64,000 bases of DNA from an uncultured Bacteroidota bacterium (GCA_902566635.1 CACFJP010000003.1:1-64000), one strand, 5' to 3'. Shown: positions 34,677-43,225, counted from the first letter of the stretch. The notes: generated by a model from the letters alone, not told the origin. Numbers and translations: made by a program.

Positions 34677-34871
34677 ATGGCTTATTCATTTGAAAATAGT
34701 AAAGGAAAAACGTATTACTTACACACCAAAGATGTAACTCTTAAAGGTGGTAGAAACCAAACAATTTATTACTTCGCAAAAGATCAACGCAGCAATGCAT
34801 GTGATTTGCCAGCAGGTAAGAAAGTTGTTGAAAATGAAAGAACAGGCCTTCCTTTTGTAAAGTCTGTTTAA
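34677..34871 (+). CDS. Small conserved-looking protein of unknown function
   Basis: 64 residues from MAYSFENSKGK; a start 13 codons earlier (34638) is possible but the extension looks random. The protein is polar and basic with no signal or membrane segment, and contains the patterns YYLHTKDVTLKGG and QTIYYFAKD and ends NERTGLPFVKSV. I have the impression of a widely distributed small protein of this shape but cannot name it. It is a single-gene unit in an otherwise decayed zone, preceded by a structured leader and followed by a very strong terminator, which suggests high expression. Confidence 0.8.
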   Translation: MAYSFENSKGKTYYLHTKDVTLKGGRNQTIYYFAKDQRSNACDLPAGKKVVENERTGLPFVKSV

Positions 34872-34892
34872 AGAATACGTTTTGATAAAAAC

Positions 34893-34919
34893 AAAACCCC
34901 GAGAAATCGGGGTTTTTTT
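34893..34919. terminator. Strong bidirectional intrinsic terminator
   Basis: AAAACCCCGA (34893-34902), GAAA tetraloop, TCGGGGTTTT (34907-34916), T-run to 34919. The A-run on the left makes it work on both strands: for the 64-residue protein gene on the plus strand and for the facing dead membrane-protein gene. Confidence 0.93.
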
Positions 34920-34938
34920 ATACATGAATTTTTGATTA

Positions 34939-35235
34939 CTATCGTTTGTACACGACGCTTGCCACGATTCCAGTAATAGCGTAAGTAACCACCCAAAAAA
35001 TACCACCGATAAATTGTCCTTTTGCAGTGGTTCGCAATTCTTCTCCATACATAACAAGTCAAATTCCAGCACCAAAAAAACCAATCAATACAACGAATCG
35101 AATGCCACAAGGAATGATGCAGATATCCTAATCTCATCTTTCACAAATAGATAAAAATATATAGGCCAAAATGAGACAGCCTTGGGTAAGAGGTAGAAGT
35201 AACGTATCTTTTCTATTCGAAACCTCGGCTAACAT
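34939..35235 (-). pseudogene. Small membrane-protein gene with three in-frame stops
   Basis: One minus-strand frame runs from ATG (35235) to TAG (34939), exactly 99 codons, interrupted by TGA, TAG and TGA at codons 34, 36 and 59. Between the stops it reads protein-like: LTQGCLILAYIFLS, then GIRFVVLIGFFGAGI, then LVMYGEELRTTAKG and GGIFWVVTYAITGIVASVVYKR-type membrane segments. The frame is otherwise undisturbed, so decay is recent. TGA is a normal stop elsewhere in this window, so recoding is unlikely. Family not recognised. Confidence 0.7.
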
Positions 35236-35423
35236 TTGACTTTCGAAAAAGTCTGCAGCGAAAAAATAATAAAAAATCTAAAATAAAAAGTAAATCGGTA
35301 TAAAAGATTCGAAAGTAGAGATGACTCTATTTTTACTTAACATTATATCAAGAATTTGGTTACACAGTACTAGTATAATTAATCTATTGACTTATGAAAT
35401 AGGTCATAATGAAATATGGGTGC

Positions 35424-35431
35424 TATCTTTG
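35424..35431 (+). promoter_or_regulatory. -7 box before mvaD
   Basis: TATCTTTG, exact TAnnTTTG, nine bases before the ATG at 35440. No TTG at the right distance. If used, the transcript would have almost no leader for the start at 35440, or about 45 bases for the alternative start at 35479. Confidence 0.45.
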
Positions 35432-35439
35432 TATCAACT

Positions 35440-36522
35440 ATGACGATTTGTGTAGAATTTGTTCCTAAAGGTGGGGAGATGGAAATTTCTTTATTCAAAA
35501 CCACTTGGACAGCACCGAGCAACATCGCTTTGGTGAAATACTGGGGAAAAAAAGAGTTACAAATCCCTTGCAATCCCTCTGTAAGTTTTACCCTCGATAA
35601 ATGTCGAACAACCACCACTGTTCGATTTGAAAAACAAATTGATGCTAAAGATGACGTTTCATTTAAAATTCAATATGATGGAAAACCTGCACCTTCATTT
35701 GTACCCAAAATCAAAACCTTTATCGATAGGATACTGCCATATGCTCCTTATTTAAAGCACTATAGTCTTGGAATCGATACATCAAATTCTTTTCCCCACA
35801 GTAGTGGAATTGCTTCGTCTGCATCTGCTATGGCTGCGCTTGCTGCTGCAATCATGGATTTTGAGAAACAACTCTACCCTTCAATGACAAATGATTATCA
35901 AACGAAAAAATGCTCCTTTCTTGCTCGATTAGGGTCGGGGAGTGCTGCGCGAAGCGTCCAAGGTCCAGTTGTGCTTTGGGGAGAACACGCAGACACTCCT
36001 GAAAGTAGCAATTTATTTGGCGTTAAATGGATTCATGGGGCAGAGGTGTATAATACCTTCAGAGACTCTATTCTTTTAGTTGACAAAGGCGAGAAAGAAG
36101 TGAGCAGCACAGTGGGGCATAATCTTATGCACAATCATCCCTATGCTGAAAGTCGTTTTTTGCAAGCAGAAAAAAACTACAAAGCATTGCTTGGTGTTTT
36201 ACAAAATGGAGATATGAGTGGCTTTACCAATATTGTTGAGCAAGAAGCATTGAGCTTACATGCCATGATGTTGACCTCTTCTCCATCGTACATTTTGATA
36301 CATCCCAACACATTAGAAATTATTCAAAGGATGCGAACTTTTAGAAATAAAACCGATTTTAACATCACTTTTACTCTTGATGCTGGGGCCAATGTTCATT
36401 TGCTCTATCCTGAAGATGAATCAAAATATATCGTTGAATTTATTGAATCTGAGTTAGGTCAGTTTTGTCAAAACAAGGAATTGATTCACGATCGGGTTGG
36501 AATGGGATTAAAAAAAGCGTAG
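35440..36522 (+). CDS. mvaD: Diphosphomevalonate decarboxylase
   Basis: 360-residue GHMP-superfamily enzyme converting mevalonate diphosphate to isopentenyl diphosphate with ATP. The family core begins WTAPSNIALVKYWGKK; the phosphate loop is PHSSGIASSAS and SGSAARSVQG follows. I chose the ATG at 35440 because an EFVPK-like N-terminal extension is typical of flavobacterial members; MEISLF at 35479 is the alternative. Nine bases before mevalonate kinase, first gene of the second mevalonate cluster. Confidence 0.93.
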   Translation: MTICVEFVPKGGEMEISLFKTTWTAPSNIALVKYWGKKELQIPCNPSVSFTLDKCRTTTTVRFEKQIDAKDDVSFKIQYDGKPAPSFVPKIKTFIDRILPYAPYLKHYSLGIDTSNSFPHSSGIASSASAMAALAAAIMDFEKQLYPSMTNDYQTKKCSFLARLGSGSAARSVQGPVVLWGEHADTPESSNLFGVKWIHGAEVYNTFRDSILLVDKGEKEVSSTVGHNLMHNHPYAESRFLQAEKNYKALLGVLQNGDMSGFTNIVEQEALSLHAMMLTSSPSYILIHPNTLEIIQRMRTFRNKTDFNITFTLDAGANVHLLYPEDESKYIVEFIESELGQFCQNKELIHDRVGMGLKKA

Positions 36523-36531
36523 TTTTATAAC

Positions 36532-37461
36532 ATGAAAGGCCCATTGTTTTACGCTAAAATTTTACTTTTTGGAGAATACGGAATCATCAAAGATGCCAAA
36601 GGTCTATCCATACCTTACAACTTTTACAAAGGAGCCCTTAAAATTTCCAATACGAAAACTGATTCGGCAAAAGCTTCTAACCAGAGGCTAACTGAATTGG
36701 CTGATTACCTTGAAAGCTTAGACAGCAATTTGGTGTCTTTCAACTCCGAGCAATTTCGTCTGGATTTGAGCAAAGGACTATACTTTGATAGTAGTATTCC
36801 ACAAGGCTATGGTATTGGTAGCAGTGGTGCATTGGTTGCAGCTATTTATGATCGTTATGCCAACAACAAAATCACAATTTTGGAAAATCTTACACGTGAT
36901 AAGCTGTTGAGACTCAAACAGATTTTTGGACTGATGGAGTCTTTTTTCCATGGGCAGTCATCAGGTTTAGACCCACTTAACAGTTTTTTGAGTTTGCCAA
37001 TTCTCATTCATTCCAAAGATGTTTTAGAAGCTACAGGAATTCCATCGCAATCGCAAGCTGGAAAAGGCGCTGTTTTTTTACTCGACAGCGGAACGATGGG
37101 AGAAACTGCCCCCATGGTCAATATCTTTATGCAAAATATGGAGTCAGCTTCATTTCGTAAAATGATCAAAGAAAAGTTTATCTCCTATTCTGATAACTGC
37201 GTTGAACACTTTTTAAATGGAGATATCAAATCTCTATTTGGTGATTTGAAGAGGCTTTCCAATACTGTTCTAACCCATTTTAAACCCATGATTCCAAAGC
37301 AGTTTCACGATTTATGGAAAACAGGCATTGATACCAATGCTTATTATCTCAAACTATGTGGATCGGGTGGTGGTGGATACATTCTTGGCTTCACTGAAGA
37401 TATTTCCAAGGCTAGGGATGTATTGAAAAATCATCCTTTGGAAGTGGTATATACCTTCTAA
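36532..37461 (+). CDS. Mevalonate kinase
   Basis: 309-residue GHMP kinase that phosphorylates mevalonate. Motifs: KILLFGEYGI near the N-terminus, PQGYGIGSSGALVAA (ATP loop, about residue 90), HGQSSGLDPLNS with the catalytic Asp, and CGSGGGGYILGF near the end. It lies between mvaD and the UbiA prenyltransferase in one transcription unit. Confidence 0.92.
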   Translation: MKGPLFYAKILLFGEYGIIKDAKGLSIPYNFYKGALKISNTKTDSAKASNQRLTELADYLESLDSNLVSFNSEQFRLDLSKGLYFDSSIPQGYGIGSSGALVAAIYDRYANNKITILENLTRDKLLRLKQIFGLMESFFHGQSSGLDPLNSFLSLPILIHSKDVLEATGIPSQSQAGKGAVFLLDSGTMGETAPMVNIFMQNMESASFRKMIKEKFISYSDNCVEHFLNGDIKSLFGDLKRLSNTVLTHFKPMIPKQFHDLWKTGIDTNAYYLKLCGSGGGGYILGFTEDISKARDVLKNHPLEVVYTF

Positions 37462-37472
37462 TTTTTTTTGCT

Positions 37473-38354
37473 ATGCCCAATAGAGAAGGCATAATTCTAA
37501 AATCAATAAGCTTGCTATCACTGGTTAGAGGTCAAAATCTTATGGTTTTGGTCATTGCTCAACTCCTCTCCGCCGCTTTTATTTTTTCATCTGCAATAAG
37601 TCCTAGAGAAACACTTTTGGACATCAATCTTTGGTTGATTGTCTGTGCAACCCTGCTCTCTGTTGCTGCTGGGTATATCATTAATGCGTTTTTTGATCAG
37701 GAAAAAGATTTGATTAATCGACCACAAAAAACCCTGTTAGAAACAAACATATCTTTAAGATCAAAAATGATTGGGTATATTTTCTTGAATGGAACTGCTG
37801 TGTTGGTGGCGAGCAGTGTTTCGCAAAGGTCTGCTGTGTTCTTTTGTGCTTATATCGCTTGTATGGCTTTTTACTCTGCTTTTTTGAAGAGATATTTGTT
37901 CATTGGAAATATTGGTTCAGCACTGCTAACAGTACTTCCATTTTTTGCTATAACTGTCTATTTCAAGAACTTTTCAGTAGAAATGTTTACTCTCGCCTCC
38001 TATCTATTGTTACTCATCTCTGTCAAAGAGTTGGTTAAAGACCTATGTAATATCAAGGGTGATTTATCAAACAATTATAAAACCATACCCACTGTTTATG
38101 GAGAAAATAGTGCCAAACGACTCATTTCCCTTCTAGTCGTTTTTTGTTTTGGTGTTTTTTTCTTGCTGTATTTCTTTTTTTCCTTACAAAGTATGGTCTA
38201 TTATTTTCTGGCTAGCTTGGGTTTTCTTTTGTTTTTCACAATATTGGTGTGGGTATCCTCAAAACCCAAACAATTGATATTGCTGTTGTTTGGAATAAAA
38301 GCACTTATCGTACTTGGGATTATCTGCTTACCATTATTGAAAATCCCAATATAG
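37473..38354 (+). CDS. UbiA-family prenyltransferase
   Basis: A 293-residue integral membrane protein with about eight helices. The two Asp-rich motifs of the superfamily are visible: NAFFDQEKD (N-x3-D-x3-D) and the second around KDLCNIKGDLSNNYKT. Flavobacterial proteins in this slot are annotated as geranylgeranylglycerol-phosphate geranylgeranyltransferase. Its acceptor is not known to me. Placement behind two mevalonate-pathway genes supports use of an isoprenoid donor. Confidence 0.82.
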   Translation: MPNREGIILKSISLLSLVRGQNLMVLVIAQLLSAAFIFSSAISPRETLLDINLWLIVCATLLSVAAGYIINAFFDQEKDLINRPQKTLLETNISLRSKMIGYIFLNGTAVLVASSVSQRSAVFFCAYIACMAFYSAFLKRYLFIGNIGSALLTVLPFFAITVYFKNFSVEMFTLASYLLLLISVKELVKDLCNIKGDLSNNYKTIPTVYGENSAKRLISLLVVFCFGVFFLLYFFFSLQSMVYYFLASLGFLLFFTILVWVSSKPKQLILLLFGIKALIVLGIICLPLLKIPI

Positions 38355-38368
38355 TTATTATACCTTTG
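38337..38368 (+). promoter_or_regulatory. Promoter for the pseudouridine synthase gene
   Basis: TTG (38337-38339), 21-base spacer, TACCTTTG (38361-38368): both elements at consensus spacing, overlapping the end of the UbiA gene. The ATG follows only four bases after the -7 box, so the transcript is probably leaderless or nearly so. Confidence 0.65.
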
Positions 38369-38372
38369 CAAA

Positions 38373-39125
38373 ATGACGAGAAAAAAAAAACCAACTGCAA
38401 AGAAATCAACTTCCTCGAACACAATTCGACTCAATAAATATATCGCTCACGCTGGTATTTGCTCTCGTAGAGAGGCTGACATGCACATCAGTTTGGGTGT
38501 GGTGAAGGTCAATAACAAAGTCATTACAGCGCTAGGTTATCAGGTCAAGGAAGGTGATGTTGTTCATTTTGATGGGAAACAAATAAACCGAGAGAAGAAG
38601 GCCTATGTACTTTTGAATAAACCAAAAGGATTTATCACAACAACAAAGGATGAAAAAGGTCGAAAAACTGTAATGGATTTAATTGTAAAATCAACCCCGT
38701 CGAGAGTTGTGCCAGTTGGGCGTTTAGATCGCCCTACAACAGGCTTACTCCTATTTACCAATGATGGAGATTTGGCAAAAAAACTCACACACCCTTCTTC
38801 AATGGTGAAAAAGCTTTATCACGTGGTGCTTTCCAAAAGTTTAAAACCACATGATTTGGCACAGATTCGACGGGGATTCACTCTCAATGATGGCCCTATT
38901 CAAGTGGATGAGATCAGTTATGTTAAAGGCGCTAGCAAAAGAGAAATTGGATTGGAAATTCACTCAGGGCGTAACAGGATCGTGAGGCGTATATTTGAGC
39001 ATATGGGTTACGAAGTCATAGCGCTTGATCGTGTTGTTTTTGCAGGTTTAACCAAAAAAGATCTTCCAAGAGGCACTTGGCGTCACCTGTCGCGAAAAGA
39101 AATAGATTATTTGAATATATTGTAA
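38373..39125 (+). CDS. RsuA/RluB-family rRNA pseudouridine synthase
   Basis: 250 residues: basic N-terminal tail rich in Lys, S4 RNA-binding domain (about 18-75, RLNKYIAHAGICSRREAD), then the pseudouridine synthase domain with the catalytic Asp in VGRLDRPTTGLLLFT. It modifies a uridine in 23S rRNA (RluB-type) or 16S rRNA (RsuA-type); I favour RluB. The promoter lies inside the preceding gene and a strong hairpin follows one base after the stop. Confidence 0.9.
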   Translation: MTRKKKPTAKKSTSSNTIRLNKYIAHAGICSRREADMHISLGVVKVNNKVITALGYQVKEGDVVHFDGKQINREKKAYVLLNKPKGFITTTKDEKGRKTVMDLIVKSTPSRVVPVGRLDRPTTGLLLFTNDGDLAKKLTHPSSMVKKLYHVVLSKSLKPHDLAQIRRGFTLNDGPIQVDEISYVKGASKREIGLEIHSGRNRIVRRIFEHMGYEVIALDRVVFAGLTKKDLPRGTWRHLSRKEIDYLNIL

Positions 39126-39126
39126 A

Positions 39127-39156
39127 AAACTCCGAGTTTTATTAAACTCGGAGTTT
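39127..39156. terminator. Bidirectional terminator between the pseudouridine synthase gene and tRNA-Phe
   Basis: Perfect 13-bp arms AAACTCCGAGTTT (39127-39139) and AAACTCGGAGTTT (39144-39156), loop TATT. A-run at 39124-39129 gives the T-run for minus-strand tRNA transcription; the plus-strand T-tail is shorter. Confidence 0.9.
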
Positions 39157-39157
39157 G

Positions 39158-39230
39158 TGGTACCTCCAGGAATCGAACCAGGGACACAAGGATTTTCAGT
39201 CCTTTGCTCTACCAACTGAGCTAAGGTACC
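39158..39230 (-). tRNA. tRNA-Phe (GAA)
   Basis: A 73-base cloverleaf on the minus strand: acceptor GGTACCT with AGGTACC, D-loop AGCTCAGTTGGTAGAGC, anticodon loop CTGAAAA giving GAA, and T-arm loop TTCGATT. CCA is not encoded. The terminator arm starts one base beyond its 3' end. Confidence 0.97.
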
Positions 39231-39247
39231 ATGCACTTTGACAGATA

Positions 39248-39277
39248 CAAATATAAAACCCTTTATAGAATTGACAA
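39248..39277 (-). promoter_or_regulatory. Promoter of tRNA-Phe
   Basis: On the minus strand TTG (39277-39275), 19-base spacer, TATATTTG (39255-39248). This is the best full match to the Bacteroidota promoter consensus in the window, 18 bases before the mature tRNA. Confidence 0.75.
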
Positions 39278-39323
39278 GGGACTATTTAAAATTGAAGTAC
39301 ATTAGCACTAACAAAGTATCGTT

Positions 39324-40043
39324 TTGAACCTCACAATAGATATTGGAAACACAAACACCAAGCTCGGGTTTTTCGAAGGTCTGGAGTTAAAATCTACTGA
39401 GAAGTATACAACCAATCAACCCATCGAATGGAAATCGATTATCTTAACAAATAAAGTCTCCCATGCCATTGTTTCACAGGTTAGAAATCAACAGTTAGCA
39501 CTAGATGACCTTTACACCAAAACCCAATGTTTGGAGGTTCATCATCAGCTTCAATTCCCATTTACATCTGCATATGAGCCTTTTACGAATTTGGGGATTG
39601 ATCGAGTTGTGGGATTAGCAGCTGCAACATACTTGTTTCCCAAAACAAATGCCCTGATTATCGATGCAGGTACTTGTATCACATATGATTTCATCACTGC
39701 AAATGCAAATCATCTTGGGGGTATCATCAGTCCTGGTCTATCAATGAGATATCAAGCCATGCACAAAAACACGCATCAATTGCCAAACTTAGAGATAAAA
39801 AAGCCCACTGCATTTCCACCTGTAGACACCAATGAAGCCATGCATTATGGGGTTATCTGCGGAGTTAAAGCTGAAATAAAGACATTTATCAAGAGATTTG
39901 AGGCTCATACACCAAATTTTATGACAATTTTAACAGGTGGCGACGCTGGTTTCTTGTCTAAACGACTAAAAAATAGCATCTTAGCGGACGCAAATTTTTT
40001 AGCATTTGGTTTAAATCTTTTGCTCGAAACGAATAAGTCATAA
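39324..40043 (+). CDS. coaX: Type III pantothenate kinase
   Basis: 239 residues of the ASKHA fold: phosphate motif DIGNTNTKLGFF at the N-terminus, then GIDRVVGLAAA, DAGTCITYD and HLGGIISPG. It phosphorylates pantothenate, the first step of CoA synthesis, without feedback inhibition by CoA. Starts at TTG; no in-frame ATG upstream and the family begins exactly here. The next gene starts on the base after its stop. Confidence 0.94.
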   Translation: MNLTIDIGNTNTKLGFFEGLELKSTEKYTTNQPIEWKSIILTNKVSHAIVSQVRNQQLALDDLYTKTQCLEVHHQLQFPFTSAYEPFTNLGIDRVVGLAAATYLFPKTNALIIDAGTCITYDFITANANHLGGIISPGLSMRYQAMHKNTHQLPNLEIKKPTAFPPVDTNEAMHYGVICGVKAEIKTFIKRFEAHTPNFMTILTGGDAGFLSKRLKNSILADANFLAFGLNLLLETNKS

Positions 40044-41291
40044 ATGACTCGCTATTTTATCATCACATTTCTTTTCATTACACCTCTTGTATCTGCCCAA
40101 AAGGGCACATTATCGCCTTACTCTTTTTATGGCTTGGGGGAACCCTTGTTTGAAGGAACTATAGACCAAAGATCTATGGGTTGTTTGGTCGCACACGTCG
40201 ATAGTATTCACTTCAACATCTCGTCGCCTGCATCGTTGGCCAATTTAAAACTTGTCAATTACGCAGTAGGGGCAAATCATTCAAGTCGAAAATTTAGTTC
40301 TGAAGACAATTCTACTAACAATGTCACTGCTGGCATTGATTATATGTCATTAGCCATTCCGACCAAATACTTTGGATTTGGATTTGGTTTAATTCCCAAA
40401 ACAGCAGTTGGTTATCGATTAAGTGTTGACAATCAAGTTGATGGCGTAAACACCAATTCTAATTATGAAGGAAGTGGAGGAATCAACCAAGTTTTCTTTT
40501 CATTTGGCTTTTCTCCAATAAAAAATGCAGGAATCGGACTCGCGATACATTATAATTTTGGATCAATCTTTCGATCTCATACTCGTCAAGACGAAGGCAT
40601 TGATTTGCTATCACAATTGGCCAGTGAATCAGAAATAAGAGGAGTTGAGTTGAATCTTTCATCATATTATAAGATTGATCTTTCAGACCGTCTCCAAATG
40701 CAAGTGCATTATGCATACCAACCTACTGCAGACCTAGAATCTTTCAATTCCCGAACGATATCAACATTTACATCACTTGGCGGATCACGTGACTCACAAG
40801 AAATAAACCTATCCAGCGATGGTCTCGATCAAACGATTAGTAGATTACCATCCAAACAAACATTTGGGGGAGGGATTGGTGAGCCTAAAAAATGGTTTGT
40901 TGGTGGGCAATGGTCCTCATCAGAAGAGTCTATCGATAATGTATTCTACTCGACAGGAACTTTTCGATATGAACCTGCCACAAAATTATCACTCGGAGGT
41001 TATTTTGTTCCAGAATATGACTCTTTTTCATCTTATTGGAAACGTATTGTTTATCGCGCTGGTTTTGTATCATCCAAAACAGGAATGATTTTAAATGACA
41101 AAGCAATCATTAATACTGGCATAACTTTTGGAGTTGGACTCCCAGTTGCTGGTTTTTCAAATTTAAACATCGGTATCGAATTTGGAAAATTAGGGGCTGA
41201 TGGTGAAACCCTTATTCAGGAAAATTATTTCAACACACGCATTGGGTTTTCGCTCAATGACCGTTGGTTTATCAAACGTAAATACAATTGA
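40044..41291 (+). CDS. Outer-membrane beta-barrel protein
   Basis: 415 residues with a signal peptide (about 1-18, LVSAQ) and alternating amphipathic strands rich in Gly, Ser and aromatic residues throughout, typical of a barrel. The N-terminal LSPYSFYGLGEPLFEGT and the SSPASLANL region resemble FadL-like Bacteroidota outer-membrane proteins. The substrate is unknown. It abuts coaX and is one base away from the next gene, within an operon toward lptC. Confidence 0.75.
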   Translation: MTRYFIITFLFITPLVSAQKGTLSPYSFYGLGEPLFEGTIDQRSMGCLVAHVDSIHFNISSPASLANLKLVNYAVGANHSSRKFSSEDNSTNNVTAGIDYMSLAIPTKYFGFGFGLIPKTAVGYRLSVDNQVDGVNTNSNYEGSGGINQVFFSFGFSPIKNAGIGLAIHYNFGSIFRSHTRQDEGIDLLSQLASESEIRGVELNLSSYYKIDLSDRLQMQVHYAYQPTADLESFNSRTISTFTSLGGSRDSQEINLSSDGLDQTISRLPSKQTFGGGIGEPKKWFVGGQWSSSEESIDNVFYSTGTFRYEPATKLSLGGYFVPEYDSFSSYWKRIVYRAGFVSSKTGMILNDKAIINTGITFGVGLPVAGFSNLNIGIEFGKLGADGETLIQENYFNTRIGFSLNDRWFIKRKYN

Positions 41292-41292
41292 A

Positions 41293-42672
41293 ATGAAAAA
41301 ATTTACTTTAATAATACTACTCTCGTATTCATTTGGAATGCTATCTGCACAATCCCCAGCAGACTGTCCAGCCAACCTCAGTATTTTTGCCGAGTTTGCA
41401 AAAGTCAAAAATTACGATTCAGCCTTTGCACCTTGGCTGGAAGTAACAACCCATTGCCCAGAGTTGAACGAAGCAACATATATTTATGGAGAACGCATCC
41501 TCAACCATAAAATCAAAAACAATGAGGATAACGCAGAGTTTAAAACAATGTTAATGCCTCTATATGATGATTGGCTAACATATTTCCCCACAGACAGAAG
41601 AGGGATATCGCAACAAGGGAAAATTTTGTCTGCGAAAGCGCAGTCTATGTTTGAACATGAAACAGCTCCACTAGCAGAGATATATGCAATTTTTGACAAG
41701 GCGTACGTCTCTGATGTTGAGAGTTTTAATAACCCAAAAGCACTTTACAATTATTTTAAGACTTTATACACCATGTATAAAAACGGTGAAGACAATGTGA
41801 CTATGGATGTTTTGTTTTCAAAGTATGAGGATGTATCTGAAAAATTTAACATTGAAAATCAAAAACTCTCCAAAACACTTGATCGAATCATAAAAAAGGA
41901 GGATACCGGCGAAAGTTTGACTTCGAGGGATAAACGAAGCAAACGAGTTGCTGAAATCAATTCACGTGCCAATTCAACTTATTCGAACAATCTCGATGCC
42001 ATAATTTCGCAAGAAGCGTCATGTGAAAACTTGGTTCCACTGTATCGATCAAACTTTGATAAAAACAAATTGGATGAGAAATGGCTCAAACGTGCAGCAA
42101 GTCGTATGGACGCCAAAGAGTGTTCAGATGATCCATTGTTTGTTGAGCTTGTCGAAGCTCTACACAGTATTAGCCCTTCTGCAGATTCTGCTTATTATTT
42201 GGGTATCTTAAAGGATAAGGCTGGAAACACAACCGAAGCAATTACTTTCTATGAGGAGTCCCTCAAACTAGAAACAGATACTTACAGAAAAGCAGAAATA
42301 ATGTACAAAATCGCTTCAAGACTAAAGAAAAGAGGTTTGAAAAGCCAAGCTAGAAACTATGCGAACCAAGCCTTGTCGAACAAACCATCAATGGGTAAAG
42401 CATATATTTTGATAGCAGGCTTGTATGCCGGTAGCGCCAATGACTGTGGGAACAATCAGTTTGAAAAACAATCAGTTTATTGGTTGGCAGCCCAAATGGC
42501 ACGTCGAGCAGCATCTGTTGATCCATCCTTAAAGAAAACATCCCAAAAACTCGAAGCGAGTTATAGTGGACGAGCACCTTCCAAAACCGATATCTTTACG
42601 CAAGGAAAGGCAGGTGAGATAATTACCTTTGACTGTTGGATTCGTTCATCTGTTACTGTTCCCAACTTGTAA
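41293..42672 (+). CDS. Exported TPR-repeat protein of unknown function
   Basis: 459 residues from MKKFTL, chosen because a signal peptide (ending MLSAQ) follows and the previous gene stops two bases earlier. The C-terminal third (about 315-410) carries TPR-like pairs (YYLGILKDKAGNTTEAITFYEE; RGLKSQARNYANQAL). Cysteines are spaced through the mature part. Bacteroidota families of this shape are known as hypothetical proteins; envelope function is inferred from export and the neighbouring lptC. Confidence 0.75.
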   Translation: MKKFTLIILLSYSFGMLSAQSPADCPANLSIFAEFAKVKNYDSAFAPWLEVTTHCPELNEATYIYGERILNHKIKNNEDNAEFKTMLMPLYDDWLTYFPTDRRGISQQGKILSAKAQSMFEHETAPLAEIYAIFDKAYVSDVESFNNPKALYNYFKTLYTMYKNGEDNVTMDVLFSKYEDVSEKFNIENQKLSKTLDRIIKKEDTGESLTSRDKRSKRVAEINSRANSTYSNNLDAIISQEASCENLVPLYRSNFDKNKLDEKWLKRAASRMDAKECSDDPLFVELVEALHSISPSADSAYYLGILKDKAGNTTEAITFYEESLKLETDTYRKAEIMYKIASRLKKRGLKSQARNYANQALSNKPSMGKAYILIAGLYAGSANDCGNNQFEKQSVYWLAAQMARRAASVDPSLKKTSQKLEASYSGRAPSKTDIFTQGKAGEIITFDCWIRSSVTVPNL

Positions 42673-42676
42673 GCAC

Positions 42677-43225
42677 ATGACTACCGGTAGGTATCTTGTT
42701 CTTTTGTTTGCAGTGGTGTTTGCAAGTTGCACAGATCAGTTTTCAGCTGTGCAACAGATGAATAAATTTGATGAGATACCAGTTGGTATTACAGAAGATC
42801 TCCACCTGATTTACTCTGACTCTGCTCGTAAGGAGGCAGAGCTCATTGCGCCTGTAAATATTGATTTTACAAATCAAAAATTTCCTTATTCGGAGTTTCC
42901 TAAGGGGTTAGATGCAACTTTGTATGGAGATCGAGGTGAAATCACTTTTATTAGTTCGGATTATGGTATCTATTATCCCAAAACAGAAATCATTGAACTA
43001 AGAGGTAATGTGGTCATTTCTGATACTTCAGGAACAAAGTTGAACACGAGTCAATTGTACTGGGATGCGGGTAAAGAGTGGTTGTTCACAGAAAAAAATT
43101 TTACTTTTACCAACAGTTCATATGACATCAAAGCAGTTCGATTGGATGCCAATCGTTCATTTCAAAAACTGATGACAGGAATGATAAGGGGTAATATTCT
43201 AGTGAAAGACGAAAATATAAATTAA
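42677..43225 (+). CDS. lptC: LPS-export protein LptC
   Basis: 182 residues from MTTGRYL with a lipoprotein-like signal (VVFASC). The beta-jellyroll pattern of LptC is seen around LYGDRGEITFISSDYG, IELRGNVVIS and LNTSQLYWD. It hands LPS from LptBFG to LptA in the periplasm; a lipid anchor instead of a helix is usual in Bacteroidota. Works in the same pathway as LptE at 21.4 kb. Confidence 0.85.
   Translation: MTTGRYLVLLFAVVFASCTDQFSAVQQMNKFDEIPVGITEDLHLIYSDSARKEAELIAPVNIDFTNQKFPYSEFPKGLDATLYGDRGEITFISSDYGIYYPKTEIIELRGNVVISDTSGTKLNTSQLYWDAGKEWLFTEKNFTFTNSSYDIKAVRLDANRSFQKLMTGMIRGNILVKDENIN

Noticed and set aside
34939-35235. TGA as a sense codon (Trp) explaining the interrupted membrane protein
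   Set aside because: One of the three interruptions is TAG, and TGA serves as the real stop of several intact genes, for example the permease at 10824 and the sigma-54 activator.
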